From assembly GCA_003279615.1 (NCBI GenBank), contig QCHM01000004.1:1-64000 (forward strand): DNA of 64,000 bases. The letters are read 5' to 3'. The DNA comes from Prochlorococcus sp. AG-402-B19 (GTDB lineage Bacteria; Cyanobacteriota; Cyanobacteriia; PCC-6307; Cyanobiaceae). Both the position numbers and the translations under genes were made by a program. Below are positions 42,407-51,877 of this stretch, piece by piece (within the stretch, counting starts at the first letter, position 1; each line of letters begins with the position of its first letter). Under the pieces are notes generated by a model. That model searched no databases. It worked only from the letters and a program-made list of their open reading frames with translations, and was not told where the DNA came from.

Positions 42407-43471
42407 TTAATTGATTTTTTGATGTTGAATTAAAAAAGGAACTAGTTCTGCAGATAAATTTCTTATCAACTCAGGTGATCTTGGGTCATTAAATGGACCT
42501 TTGACTATAAAACTAGCAAAGGCCCTTGAGTTTTGCGGAGTTTGAATTAGAGCAGTATCTGAATAAGAGATTCCAATATCGCCAGTTTTGTTGTGTACTA
42601 AATAACCCTTTAATGAAAGAGAATAGTCAGTGTCTTTTGTTTCTTTCCCAAGACCTCTTAAAATTCCAGATGGTATCAAAGTGTTTGTATTTGATTTTTG
42701 CATGATTTCCCTGAAAAGATCTCTAGAACTAACTTTAAGGAGATAACCACTGTCTACTAGTGCCATTGCCAAGGAGAGATCTTTAGTGGATGTAAGATTT
42801 GTTCCACTTAGATCAGGGAGAAGATTATTTATTTCTGTATTTACCAATCCGATTTCTTTAAAGTGTTGATTAACTTTTTTTATTCCTCCAAGTCGCTTTA
42901 TTAATAAATTAGTTGCAGTATTATCACTAACTCTAATCATTTCAGATGCTATTTCAAATACTGGGAATTTCTCACCAATTTTTTGATAGGCCATCCAACC
43001 AGATCCACTACCAATTGTATCTTTTGTAAGTGTCAACTCTTCATCCCAAAATATTTCACCTCTATCAATCATTTTTAGCAGGACAATAAGTATTGGGACC
43101 TTAATGCTACTAGCAGCAGCTAGTCTTTTATCAGATTGTATTTCTGCATAAACTTGATTGTCTAATAATAAGAAATAACAACTAACATCTAGATCCGGGT
43201 TTTCATTTATAAGTACTTCCCATTTATTCATTAGTTTTTCTAGCCTTTTTAAGCTTCCGAGTTTATTAATATAAAATGATGAGAAGTCATGTTTATTGTT
43301 CTTTAATTTCTTCTCAAAATATCTTCTTGATTTACCTGTTATATTAAGCTTTCTACTTATTTGATTGCTTTGATTGATAGGGCCAATAATTCTTAAAAAG
43401 CTACCAAGTATGATTGATAAGCTTATGCTTGTTAAAAATATATTCGTTAATATTTTAAGATAACTTGCCAC
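42407..43471 (-). CDS. Class A beta-lactamase-like serine hydrolase
   Basis: This 354-residue protein is probably periplasmic and anchored by an N-terminal hydrophobic segment (about 7-25). The three family motifs are present: S-x-x-K in AASSIKVPIL, SDN in RVSDNTATNLLI and KTG in VHNKTGDIGIS. The class A Glu166 equivalent is not evident from motif reading. It may act on peptidoglycan or another ester or amide instead of beta-lactam antibiotics. Cyanobacteria commonly carry such genes. Confidence 0.85.
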   Translation of the reverse strand: MASYLKILTNIFLTSISLSIILGSFLRIIGPINQSNQISRKLNITGKSRRYFEKKLKNNKHDFSSFYINKLGSLKRLEKLMNKWEVLINENPDLDVSCYFLLLDNQVYAEIQSDKRLAAASSIKVPILIVLLKMIDRGEIFWDEELTLTKDTIGSGSGWMAYQKIGEKFPVFEIASEMIRVSDNTATNLLIKRLGGIKKVNQHFKEIGLVNTEINNLLPDLSGTNLTSTKDLSLAMALVDSGYLLKVSSRDLFREIMQKSNTNTLIPSGILRGLGKETKDTDYSLSLKGYLVHNKTGDIGISYSDTALIQTPQNSRAFASFIVKGPFNDPRSPELIRNLSAELVPFLIQHQKIN

Positions 43472-43503
43472 TTTATAAATTAAAGAATATAAATATTTAC
43501 TGT

Positions 43504-44244
43504 TTATTCTAGCTTTTTATTTTTAATTGCCCATCTAGTCTGACTAATTATTCCTCTTATAAGTGCAACTTCATCATCTTTTATTTCGGCTCTTATGAGT
43601 AACTGTTTGATTTTCTTCATTTTGGCTTTATAAGTATGTTTCATCAAGAAACCAATTTCGAGAAGTAAAGTTCCTGTGTCGTTAATGCAATCCTCTAATT
43701 TAATTAAATTAGCTGGTGGGCTAATTATTTTGCTTGGTTTTATTAAATCAATTTTATTAATTTGATTAAATTGATGAAGAACAATTGCTACTGCATGTGA
43801 CAGATTTAATGATGGATAGTTTTCATTTGTATTAAGACTAATTACTTTATTTGCTTTTAAAAGCTCTTCATTAGACAACCCTCGATCTTCTCTTCCGAAA
43901 ACTAAAGCTATATTTTCTTCTCTTTTTGATTCAAGTGCCCAACACAATGCGTCTTTATTAGAACTAAGAGGAATCTCTCCATGATCTTTTCTTCCGCATG
44001 TAGCAATAATTCTTGAGCAGTCTGAAAGAGCTGAATTTAAATCCTTATAGACTTTTGCATCTTCAAGTATCTTTATTCCTTTTACAGCCATTTTTTTCGA
44101 TTCTTGAGCTAAATAATCGCACTTAGGAGAAACTAGTCTTAATTCGTTAACACTAAAGTTTTCACAGAGTCTTGCGACGCTGCCAATATTGATTGTTCCT
44201 GCTGGCTCAACAAGTACTACTTTTAGAGCCTTTTTAGTAGTCAC
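43504..44244 (-). CDS. RNA 2'-O-methyltransferase, TrmH/TrmJ family
   Basis: This is a SpoU-class (SPOUT knot) methyltransferase. The 246 residues contain the motifs VLVEPAGTINIGSVARLCEN (motif 1), ALVFGREDRGLSNEELLKAN (motif 2) and YPSLNLSHAVAIVLHQF (motif 3). The C-terminal helical extension matches TrmJ, which modifies tRNA position 32. The exact target is inferred. It is two bases downstream of the cytochrome cM gene on the same strand. Confidence 0.9.
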   Translation of the reverse strand: MTTKKALKVVLVEPAGTINIGSVARLCENFSVNELRLVSPKCDYLAQESKKMAVKGIKILEDAKVYKDLNSALSDCSRIIATCGRKDHGEIPLSSNKDALCWALESKREENIALVFGREDRGLSNEELLKANKVISLNTNENYPSLNLSHAVAIVLHQFNQINKIDLIKPSKIISPPANLIKLEDCINDTGTLLLEIGFLMKHTYKAKMKKIKQLLIRAEIKDDEVALIRGIISQTRWAIKNKKLE

Positions 44245-44246
44245 TA

Positions 44247-44660
44247 TTAATTTAGAGAGTGCATGTATGCCAATAGATCAGCCATTGACTTGGGTTCAAT
44301 CTCAAAACTCGGCATTGGTGGGGTCAAACCTCTAATAACTTGATTAATAATCTTTTTATCACTCAATTCTTTGGTCGCTTCGTGGAGGTCAGGTCCCACA
44401 AAACCTTGAGCAGAAATCCCATGGCAACCAACACAATTGATTTTGAATAACTTGCTTCCAGATAAAGTCTCTCCCTCAATTGATAAGGTTTCAGTTATAA
44501 AAGGATCTTGCTTGAAGCTGCCAATATTCCAAAACAGTATTAGGAAGGCAATAGTTACAAAAGACAAGAATAAAATTCGCCAGAAGCCAATTTTTTGGTT
44601 CTCATTTATTAATGCTTTTGATGACGGGGTGTTCACTAAAACCTCTTTGACATGAAACAA
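44247..44660 (-). CDS. cytM: Membrane-anchored cytochrome c, probably cytochrome cM
   Basis: The 137-residue protein has one N-terminal membrane helix (about 29-47) and a single-haem domain. The haem site is INCVGCHGIS (CxxCH), and the Met ligand is in TPPMPSFEI. The cytM family links thylakoid or plasma membrane electron carriers and affects respiration. The start at 44660 gives a long N-terminus; a GTG (44636) or later start is possible. petG begins divergently 31 bp away, so the promoters must be compact. Confidence 0.8.
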   Translation of the reverse strand: MFHVKEVLVNTPSSKALINENQKIGFWRILFLSFVTIAFLILFWNIGSFKQDPFITETLSIEGETLSGSKLFKINCVGCHGISAQGFVGPDLHEATKELSDKKIINQVIRGLTPPMPSFEIEPKSMADLLAYMHSLN

Positions 44661-44691
44661 TTGTTACTATTACTTTTAAAAACTCGAGCCA

Positions 44692-44811
44692 ATGATTGAG
44701 CCCCTCCTATGTGGGATTGTTCTTGGACTAGTTCCAATAACATTGTTAGGTCTTTTTGTTAGTGCATGGAATCAGTATCGTCGAAGTAGTTCAATGCCTG
44801 ATTGGGAGTAA
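44692..44811 (+). CDS. petG: Cytochrome b6f complex subunit PetG
   Basis: This 39-residue membrane peptide of the cytochrome b6f complex was read directly. It begins [20 protein letters not shown], continues [13 protein letters not shown] and ends SMPDWE. The single helix and the QYRR stromal turn are the PetG hallmarks. It starts between the cytM and rsmD genes, divergent from cytM, and its last 53 bp overlap the end of the convergent rsmD gene. It is essential for b6f assembly in other cyanobacteria. Confidence 0.95.
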
Positions 44812-45394
44812 GGAAAACAAGAGAGGTGTGACCATAAAACTTTTCTTTATTTAATTTCCAACCATTATGTATTCTTGGCAGTGATTTTGACGAGCATTCG
44901 CATATCAAAGTTGATGATTTTTTAACCCATTTCTCTGACAATAAAAGTTCTTGAGTAAGTTCATGCAAATCAGAATCATATGGAGGGTCAAGGAAAATGA
45001 AATCAAATTTTGGTTCAGAATTTGGATAGTTTTTAATAAATTCAATCTTTTTATTTTTAGGTCCCTTTTTTAGAAATGAGATCATCTCTTTACAGATGAC
45101 TTCAATGTGAAAAGGATGTTCCAGTTTATTTGCGACCTTGATAAGGTTGTTTTTGCATATTTTCGCCGTTTCCCTCTGCTTTTCAATTGCAAGGATTCTT
45201 TCTACACCTTTTTGAAGGGCTTCGCATGCCACTACACCAGTTCCACTACAAAGGTCAAGCCAACTGGCTTCGTTAAGAGCGTTCCCGAGAATATTAATTA
45301 GTGCTTCTCTTACCTTTGAGGAAGTAGGCCTCGTCTTATTAGTTAAAGGACTTTCTATCCTTTGCCCAGAAATAAGTTTTAGTTTCCCTTTCAA
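44759..45394 (-). CDS. rsmD: 16S rRNA (guanine-966 N2)-methyltransferase RsmD
   Basis: RsmD methylates G966 of 16S rRNA. The 211-residue Rossmann-fold enzyme has [16 protein letters not shown], the SAM loop [20 protein letters not shown], and the catalytic [13 protein letters not shown]. The C-terminal DSMH end overlaps the convergent petG gene by 53 bp, so the last residues are encoded antisense to petG. It follows hisH upstream with no gap on the same strand. Confidence 0.93.
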
Positions 45395-45395
45395 A

Positions 45396-46025
45396 TTAAT
45401 ATTTAGATTTTTTCAGCCAATTTATCCAATTGAAAATAAGTTTTTCTCCTGCAATCCCAGACTTTTCAGGATGAAACTGACAGGCGCCAGTATTTTTATG
45501 CCAGACTATTGATGTGACTTCAGTTTTACCAAATCTAGTTGAAGCGACGGTATTTTTTTCTTCTACAGGGCATGCTGAGTAAGAATGGACAAAATACATC
45601 CAATTAAAATCAGGATAATTTTCTAAAATAGGACAATCATTTGTTTTATATATTGGAGCCCAACCAATATGAGGAATTCTTTCATTTTTTTCTTTAGGTA
45701 ATTTACGAATGTGACCTTTTATCACTCCTAAACCCCTTTGATCCCCTTCATCACTGGTTTCGAATAAAAGCTGTAATCCTAAACAAATTCCAAGAAGAGG
45801 TTTGCCATTATTTACCCATTCAATTATTGAAGGTATTAAATCAGTATTTCTTAAATTGGTCATTGCAGGATCAAAAGAACCTACTCCAGGAAGAATTAAA
45901 GCATCACAACAATTAAGTGATTTGATATCACAAACGATTTCTAAAGGTTGATTAAGCCTTTTAAATGCCTGTTGAACTGAAAAAAGATTACCCATCCCAT
46001 AATCTATTAATCCAATTTTTGCCAA
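45396..46025 (-). CDS. hisH: Imidazole glycerol phosphate synthase, glutaminase subunit HisH
   Basis: HisH makes ammonia for HisF in histidine synthesis. The 209-residue class I glutamine amidotransferase has the nucleophile in LLGICLGLQLLFE and the His-Glu pair in CQFHPEKSG. The oxyanion segment is GLGVIKG. It lies between trxA and rsmD on the minus strand; hisF is not adjacent. Confidence 0.96.
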   Translation of the reverse strand: MAKIGLIDYGMGNLFSVQQAFKRLNQPLEIVCDIKSLNCCDALILPGVGSFDPAMTNLRNTDLIPSIIEWVNNGKPLLGICLGLQLLFETSDEGDQRGLGVIKGHIRKLPKEKNERIPHIGWAPIYKTNDCPILENYPDFNWMYFVHSYSACPVEEKNTVASTRFGKTEVTSIVWHKNTGACQFHPEKSGIAGEKLIFNWINWLKKSKY

Positions 46026-46078
46026 TGGATTTACCTAGAAAGAATTTAGGGCTTTAACATTCAATTTGATAATTGTAA

Positions 46079-46402
46079 TTAAAGATGTTTTGAGATAGTC
46101 CCAGAAAGGGTTGCTTTAGGAACCGCTCCCACAACAGTATCTACTTTTTGTCCACCTTTAAAAATCATCAATGTGGGAATGCTTCTGATGCCATATTGAC
46201 TTGCAACATTGGGATTCTCATCAGTATTTAATTTGAAAACTTTTATTTTGCCCTCGAAATCTTTTGAGATTTCTTCAACAATTGGTGCAACCATTCTGCA
46301 AGGTCCACACCAAGGTGCCCAGAAATCAACCAAAACTGGCACATCGCTCTGGAGGACTTCTTGTTCGAATGAGGAATCAGTTACAGCAGAAGCAGTGGAC
46401 AT
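46079..46402 (-). CDS. trxA: Thioredoxin
   Basis: This 107-residue m-type thioredoxin has [15 protein letters not shown] (active CGPC) and the cis-Pro loop SIPTLMIF. It donates electrons to targets such as peroxiredoxins and Calvin-cycle enzymes. It is single and is followed by hisH on the minus strand. Confidence 0.97.
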   Translation of the reverse strand: MSTASAVTDSSFEQEVLQSDVPVLVDFWAPWCGPCRMVAPIVEEISKDFEGKIKVFKLNTDENPNVASQYGIRSIPTLMIFKGGQKVDTVVGAVPKATLSGTISKHL

Positions 46403-46511
46403 ACCTTAGAAGTCTTAAGAACTAGATCATAACAATTGTATTTTGCCTATAAAAAGTTTTCCTGCCATTTTTAAACGAAGTTTGAATATTGTTTTGTATT
46501 TTTAGAATAAG

Positions 46512-46538
46512 AAAAACCCGAAAGAATCGGGTTTTTTT
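46512..46538. terminator. Bidirectional terminator between guaB and trxA
   Basis: AAAAACCCGA and TCGGGTTTTT pair around an AAGAA loop; a T-run follows on the plus strand and an A-run mirrors it. It lies between two minus-strand genes and most likely ends the guaB transcript. Confidence 0.82.
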
Positions 46539-46617
46539 GTGTGTGAGGAGTGTAAGAGCAAAGGCTCTCACTACTTAATTCTAGCTGTTGTATTTAATTC
46601 TGAAATCTTTCGGTATT

Positions 46618-47781
46618 TTATTTGCCCATTCCAAGTTGTTGCGCTTTTTGATAAACCTTTCCTTCTGTTAACAAAGAAGGTGCAACAACTACTTCAACTT
46701 TTTGCATTTCCTTGATATTTGTTGCACCAAGTGTTCCCATTGAGGTCTTTAGTGCTCCTAATAAATTATGGGTTCCATCATCAAGAATTGCAGGACCACA
46801 AAGAATACTTTTTAAGCTTCCTGTTGTTCCCACTTTAATTCTTGTGCCTCTGGGAAGGACAGGACTGGGAGTTGCCATGCCCCAATGGAAACCTTTCCCA
46901 GGAGCTTCTTGTGATCTTGCTATTGGGGAACCAATCATCACTGAGTCAGCACCACAAGCTATGCATTTGGAAATGTCACCACCTGTGATAATTCCACCAT
47001 CAGCAATGATTGGAACATATTTACCGCTTTCTTTTTTAAAATCCTCCCTTGCAGCAGAACAATCTGATATAGCAGTTGCTTGAGGAATTCCAACTCCTAG
47101 TACTCCTCTTGAAGTGCACGCCGCTCCAGGACCTATTCCAACCATTACTGCCGCAGCTCCAGCTCTCATTAGCTTCAAAGAAACTTCATAGGTAACGCAA
47201 TTGCCAACAGCAACTGGTATGCCAATGTTTTTGCAAAGATCATAAAGATCAAGATTTTGACTGCCTTTTTTACCTAAATGTTCAGTAGAAACTACAGTTG
47301 CTTGAAGAAAAAATAAATCTGCTCCTGAGTCTTTGATTAAATTTCTAAACTTAATTGCAGCTATTGGGGTCCCGCTAACAGCTGCAATTCCTCCCCCCTC
47401 TTTTATTTCTTGAATTCTTTTTAAAATTAATGCTTCTTTTATAGGTTGCTTATAGATTTCTTGCATGAGAGGAACAAAGTCTTCCTTACCAGTTGATTGA
47501 ATTTTATTTAAAACATGCTCAGGATTTTCGTATCTAGTTTGAACCCCTTCTAGATTTAAAACACCTAGAGCTCCGAGATTTGATAAGGCGACTGCCATAT
47601 TTACATCAACAACACCATCCATTGCACTAGCAATGATTGGGATATCTCTTTGAATCCCTCCGATTTCCCAATTAGTAGTCGTGACTTCAGGATCAACTGT
47701 TCTTCCACCTGGGACCAATGCGATTTCATCGATTCCGTAGGCTCTTCGAACAGTTTTGGTGCGTCCTAGTTGAAAATTCAC
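46618..47781 (-). CDS. guaB: IMP dehydrogenase-type protein (GuaB3-like, no CBS domains)
   Basis: These 387 residues of the IMPDH/GMP reductase family include VRRAYGIDEIALVPGGRTVD at the N-terminus. The catalytic cysteine loop GIGPGAACTSRGVLGVGIPQ follows, and a phosphate loop is seen in IADGGIITGGDI. Canonical IMPDH has two CBS domains of about 120 residues inserted; here they are absent, as in the cyanobacterial and actinobacterial GuaB3 type. It converts IMP to XMP for GTP synthesis if catalytic. Confidence 0.92.
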   Translation of the reverse strand: MNFQLGRTKTVRRAYGIDEIALVPGGRTVDPEVTTTNWEIGGIQRDIPIIASAMDGVVDVNMAVALSNLGALGVLNLEGVQTRYENPEHVLNKIQSTGKEDFVPLMQEIYKQPIKEALILKRIQEIKEGGGIAAVSGTPIAAIKFRNLIKDSGADLFFLQATVVSTEHLGKKGSQNLDLYDLCKNIGIPVAVGNCVTYEVSLKLMRAGAAAVMVGIGPGAACTSRGVLGVGIPQATAISDCSAAREDFKKESGKYVPIIADGGIITGGDISKCIACGADSVMIGSPIARSQEAPGKGFHWGMATPSPVLPRGTRIKVGTTGSLKSILCGPAILDDGTHNLLGALKTSMGTLGATNIKEMQKVEVVVAPSLLTEGKVYQKAQQLGMGK

Positions 47782-48020
47782 ACCTAAATTTTATAAGTTC
47801 TCGTCAAACTACCAACTCAAGTGCCAAATTGAGTAAATGTTGGGAATAGATAATCAAGATTTTGCTTAATTCCTTTCTTTGGAAGTTGATCATAAGAAAT
47901 ATTTAAAGAAAATTTATTTCACGATTTTGTTATGGGTGATTTCCTTTCGTATATATGGTTATTTACTTTTAAAGGTTTCTTAATGCCCAGATGTTCTTAT
48001 AATTGGTAAAACCCTTATAT

Positions 48021-50636
48021 ATGGCTGATCCATTGGGACCTAATAGCGCTGGTCCCGGGGAATCCGATGATCGGATCATCCAGACTGACTTGAGAAACGA
48101 AATGTCGCGTTCCTATTTGGAATACGCGATGAGTGTAATTGTTGGGAGAGCTTTACCTGATTCGAGAGATGGCCTTAAGCCAGTTCATCGAAGGATTCTC
48201 TATGCAATGTATGAACTAGGTCTAACAAGTGACAGGCCTTATAGAAAATGTGCACGTGTAGTAGGAGAAGTTTTAGGTAAATACCATCCCCACGGGGATA
48301 CAGCGGTTTATGACGCTTTGGTGAGGATGGCGCAAGATTTTTCAATGCAAATGCCCTTGATTGATGGGCATGGCAATTTTGGATCTGTTGATAATGATCC
48401 ACCTGCAGCAATGAGATATACCGAATCTAGATTGCAATCTTTAACCACTGATAGCTTGCTTGAGGATATTGAGTCCGAAACAGTTGATTTCGCAGATAAT
48501 TTTGATGGATCTCAACAGGAACCAACTGTATTGCCGGCTAGAATCCCTCAATTGTTATTAAACGGTTCGTCTGGAATAGCTGTAGGTATGGCAACCAATA
48601 TACCTCCCCATAATTTGGTTGAATTGATTGATGGATTGATGGCTTTGATTTCTAATCCTGAGTTAGAAGAAAAAGATTTAATGAATATAATTAAAGGTCC
48701 AGATTTTCCAACTGGTGGTCAGATACTTGGTCGAAGTGGAATTAAGGAAACATATCTTACTGGTAGAGGTTCAATAACAATGAGAGGGGTTGCTGAAATT
48801 GAAACTATTGAAAACCCAGGGAGACCAGATAGAGATGCTGTGATAATTACTGAACTTCCTTATCAAACAAATAAAGCAGCATTGATAGAACGAATAGCTG
48901 ATATGGTCAATGATAAAAAACTTGAAGGGATTGCAGATATTAGAGATGAAAGTGACAGAGATGGAATGAGAATTGTTGTTGAATTAAGAAGAGATTCATA
49001 TCCTCAAGTTGTTCTAAATAACTTATTCAAGCTAACGCCTTTGCAGACAAATTTTAGTGCAAATATGCTTTCATTAGTTAATGGTGAGCCGGTCATATTA
49101 TCACTTAGAAAGATGTTAGAAGTGTTTTTAGATTTTAGAGTAGAAACTATTGAAAAAAGAACTAAATATCTTTTAAAGAAAGCAGAAAATAGAGATCATA
49201 TATTGCTTGGATTATTATTAGCTTTAGATCAGTTAGATGGGATAATTAATCTAATTAGATCAGCCTCAGACTCTGCAACTGCTAAAAAGAAATTGCAAGA
49301 ACTTCATGGCTTAACTGATATTCAATCTGATGCTATTTTGCAGATGCAGTTAAGACGGCTTACCGCTTTAGAGGCAGATAAAATAAGACTTGAACATGAG
49401 GATTTAGTTAGTAAAATAATAGATTTAAAAGATATTCTTAATAGAAAAGAAAGAGTATTTGAATTAACAAAAATAGAATTAGATGAACTTAAAGAAAAAT
49501 ATAATTCTCCAAGAAGAACAGAAATCCTTGACCTCGGAGGAGGGCTTGAGGATATTGATTTGATTGCCAATGAAAGATCAGTGGTTTTATTGACTGAAAC
49601 TGGATATTTAAAGAGGATGCCTGTCAATGAATTTGAAGCAACAAGTAGAGGAACTAGAGGTAAAGCTGGAACACGAAGCCAAGGAGAAGAAGAGGTTAGA
49701 AAATTTATTAGTTGTAATGACCACGATAGCCTTCTGCTTTTTAGTGATAGAGGCGTAGCTTATGCTCTTCCAGCTTATAGAGTTCCGCAGTGTAGTAGAA
49801 CTGCAAAAGGTACTCCTATTGTGCAATTACTTCCAATTCCACGAGAAGAAGCTATTACCTCATTGTTATCTGTTAGTTCATTCGATGATGAGAACTATTT
49901 ATTGATGCTTACAAGAGGAGGTTTTATAAAAAGAACTCCCCTTTCTGCTTTTAGCAAGATTAGAGCAAATGGACTAATTGCTATAGGTTTAGAGGATGGT
50001 GATGCTTTGACTTGGGTTCGTTTGGCTGAATCTGGAGATAGTGTTTTGATTGGTTCAAAAAATGGAATGACAATACACTTTAGATTAAATGATTCTGAAT
50101 TAAGGTCTTTAGGAAGAACAGCAAGAGGTGTTAGGTCAATGAATTTGAAGTCTGGTGATTCTCTTGTAAGTATGGATGTTTTATCGACTGAGTTGGCTGA
50201 TCATGTTGATAAAAGTGAAGAAGAATTGGAAGAGGACTCATCATTATCAGATGGCCCTTGGGTACTTGTTGCATCTGCAAGTGGATTAGGGAAAAGAGTT
50301 CCAGTTACTCAATTCCGCTTGCAAAAGAGAGCAGGCATGGGTTTAAGAGCAATCAAATTTAGAAAAGATGGAGATGAACTCGTTGGCTTAAGGGTTCTAG
50401 GTAAAGGAGAAGAATTATTATTAGTTAGCGAAAAAGGAGTAATTGTTAGAACAAGTGCAGATAAAATTTCTCAACAATCAAGAGCTGCAACTGGGGTAAG
50501 AATTCAGAAACTTGATGATGGTGACAAATTATCTGAAGTTGTTTTAGTTCCTCCAGAACAAATTAATGATGAAGAGGGCAAAGAATCATCCCCAGACAAG
50601 CAACCAATGAATACTGATCCAATGTCAGAAAATTGA
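48021..50636 (+). CDS. gyrA: DNA gyrase subunit A
   Basis: This is the type II topoisomerase subunit that breaks and religates DNA. The 871 residues start [20 protein letters not shown] and carry the breakage-reunion domain with [20 protein letters not shown], the active Tyr in AAMRYTESR, and a six-bladed C-terminal propeller. The GyrA-box region reads [16 protein letters not shown], a variant of QRRGGKG. I chose ATG 48021 over a TTG at 48003. The gene overlaps the lycopene cyclase gene by 4 bp (TTGA). Confidence 0.95.
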   Translation: MADPLGPNSAGPGESDDRIIQTDLRNEMSRSYLEYAMSVIVGRALPDSRDGLKPVHRRILYAMYELGLTSDRPYRKCARVVGEVLGKYHPHGDTAVYDALVRMAQDFSMQMPLIDGHGNFGSVDNDPPAAMRYTESRLQSLTTDSLLEDIESETVDFADNFDGSQQEPTVLPARIPQLLLNGSSGIAVGMATNIPPHNLVELIDGLMALISNPELEEKDLMNIIKGPDFPTGGQILGRSGIKETYLTGRGSITMRGVAEIETIENPGRPDRDAVIITELPYQTNKAALIERIADMVNDKKLEGIADIRDESDRDGMRIVVELRRDSYPQVVLNNLFKLTPLQTNFSANMLSLVNGEPVILSLRKMLEVFLDFRVETIEKRTKYLLKKAENRDHILLGLLLALDQLDGIINLIRSASDSATAKKKLQELHGLTDIQSDAILQMQLRRLTALEADKIRLEHEDLVSKIIDLKDILNRKERVFELTKIELDELKEKYNSPRRTEILDLGGGLEDIDLIANERSVVLLTETGYLKRMPVNEFEATSRGTRGKAGTRSQGEEEVRKFISCNDHDSLLLFSDRGVAYALPAYRVPQCSRTAKGTPIVQLLPIPREEAITSLLSVSSFDDENYLLMLTRGGFIKRTPLSAFSKIRANGLIAIGLEDGDALTWVRLAESGDSVLIGSKNGMTIHFRLNDSELRSLGRTARGVRSMNLKSGDSLVSMDVLSTELADHVDKSEEELEEDSSLSDGPWVLVASASGLGKRVPVTQFRLQKRAGMGLRAIKFRKDGDELVGLRVLGKGEELLLVSEKGVIVRTSADKISQQSRAATGVRIQKLDDGDKLSEVVLVPPEQINDEEGKESSPDKQPMNTDPMSEN

Positions 50637-51877
50637 AATTACTTAATTGTTCCGATGTATTAGTCATGGGAGCAGGCCCCGCGGCTCTTTGCATTACTTC
50701 TGAGTTAGTTCAACAAGGACTTAATGTTCAGGCAATAGCTTCTAGGTCTCCTTTAGAACCTTGGCCAAATACCTACGGAATCTGGGCTTCTGAGCTTGAA
50801 TCTTTAAATATGCAGGAATTATTGAAATATAGATGGAAGGATACGGTTAGTTTTTTTGGCGATGGATTAAATAAAAAGGGTAACGCTTGTACAAATCATT
50901 ATCTTGATTATGGTCTTTTTAATTTAAATGATTTTCAAGAGGCTCTACTCGATCGATGTAATGGACTCTCTTGGCAAATTGAAACTGTAGAAAAAATTGA
51001 TTTTAGTGAAAAACAAACTGTTGTGATTTGTTCTTCTGGGAAGAAATATTTAGCGAGATTAGTAATTGATGCTAGTGGTCATACAACCCCTTTTATCAAA
51101 AGGCCTCAAAATGATGAAATTGCTAAGCAGGCGGCATATGGAGTCGTTGGGAAATTTAGTTCACCCCCAGTAGAGAAGAATCGTTTTGTTTTAATGGATT
51201 TCAGACCAGACCATCTTGATGCAAACCAGTTAAGAGAGCCACCTTCTTTCCTTTACGCTATGGACCTGGGGGATGGAAGTTATTTTGTAGAAGAAACATC
51301 CTTGGCGTGCGCACCTCCAGTCTCTTTTGAAGCATTAAAAACTAGATTAAATGCTCGATTATCTAGCAAAGGAATTCAAGTTGAGGAAATAATCCATGAA
51401 GAGCATTGTCTTTTCCCAATGAATTTGCCATTGCCTCATAGAGATCAACCTCTTTTGGCTTTTGGAGGCTCAGCTAGCATGGTTCATCCCGCTTCAGGAT
51501 ATATGGTTGGTAGTCTTTTAAGAAGAGCCCCTTCATTAGCGAGGGAGATAGCAAAAGTAATAAAAAAGGATCCTTTCCTTCCTACATCTAAGATAGCAAG
51601 AAGAGGTTGGCAAAACCTATGGACAACTGAATTAGTTCAAAGACATCGTCTTTATCAATTTGGTCTTCAAAGACTAATGAGTTTTGATGAATCTCTTCTA
51701 AGATCATTTTTTAATACCTTTTTTAAATTACCTAAAAAAGATTGGTATGGATATTTAACTAATACCCTTCCTTTACCAAGACTTTTTATAGTTATGCTCA
51801 AATTATTTTCTATTGCCCCGTTAAAAGTTCGATTAGGAATGCTTGGTTTAACAAAAAAAAAGAAAGAAAAAACTTAG
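50633..51877 (+). CDS. crtL: Lycopene cyclase (plant-type CrtL, beta or epsilon)
   Basis: This FAD-dependent cyclase forms ionone rings on lycopene. The 414 residues include the dinucleotide loop [34 protein letters not shown] (the cyclase motif), RLVIDASGH and [23 protein letters not shown] at 50633 overlaps the gyrA stop; a later ATG would remove the FAD motif. Prochlorococcus has two such cyclases, which together make alpha- and beta-carotene; I cannot tell which this is. It ends 4 bp into the convergent GH57 gene. Confidence 0.9.
   Translation: MKLLNCSDVLVMGAGPAALCITSELVQQGLNVQAIASRSPLEPWPNTYGIWASELESLNMQELLKYRWKDTVSFFGDGLNKKGNACTNHYLDYGLFNLNDFQEALLDRCNGLSWQIETVEKIDFSEKQTVVICSSGKKYLARLVIDASGHTTPFIKRPQNDEIAKQAAYGVVGKFSSPPVEKNRFVLMDFRPDHLDANQLREPPSFLYAMDLGDGSYFVEETSLACAPPVSFEALKTRLNARLSSKGIQVEEIIHEEHCLFPMNLPLPHRDQPLLAFGGSASMVHPASGYMVGSLLRRAPSLAREIAKVIKKDPFLPTSKIARRGWQNLWTTELVQRHRLYQFGLQRLMSFDESLLRSFFNTFFKLPKKDWYGYLTNTLPLPRLFIVMLKLFSIAPLKVRLGMLGLTKKKKEKT

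Noticed and set aside
46545-46575. Interrupted hairpin AGTG..AAGAGC / GCTCT.CACT next to the guaB terminator
   Set aside because: Short, bulged stem without a T-run. No evidence for an RNA gene.
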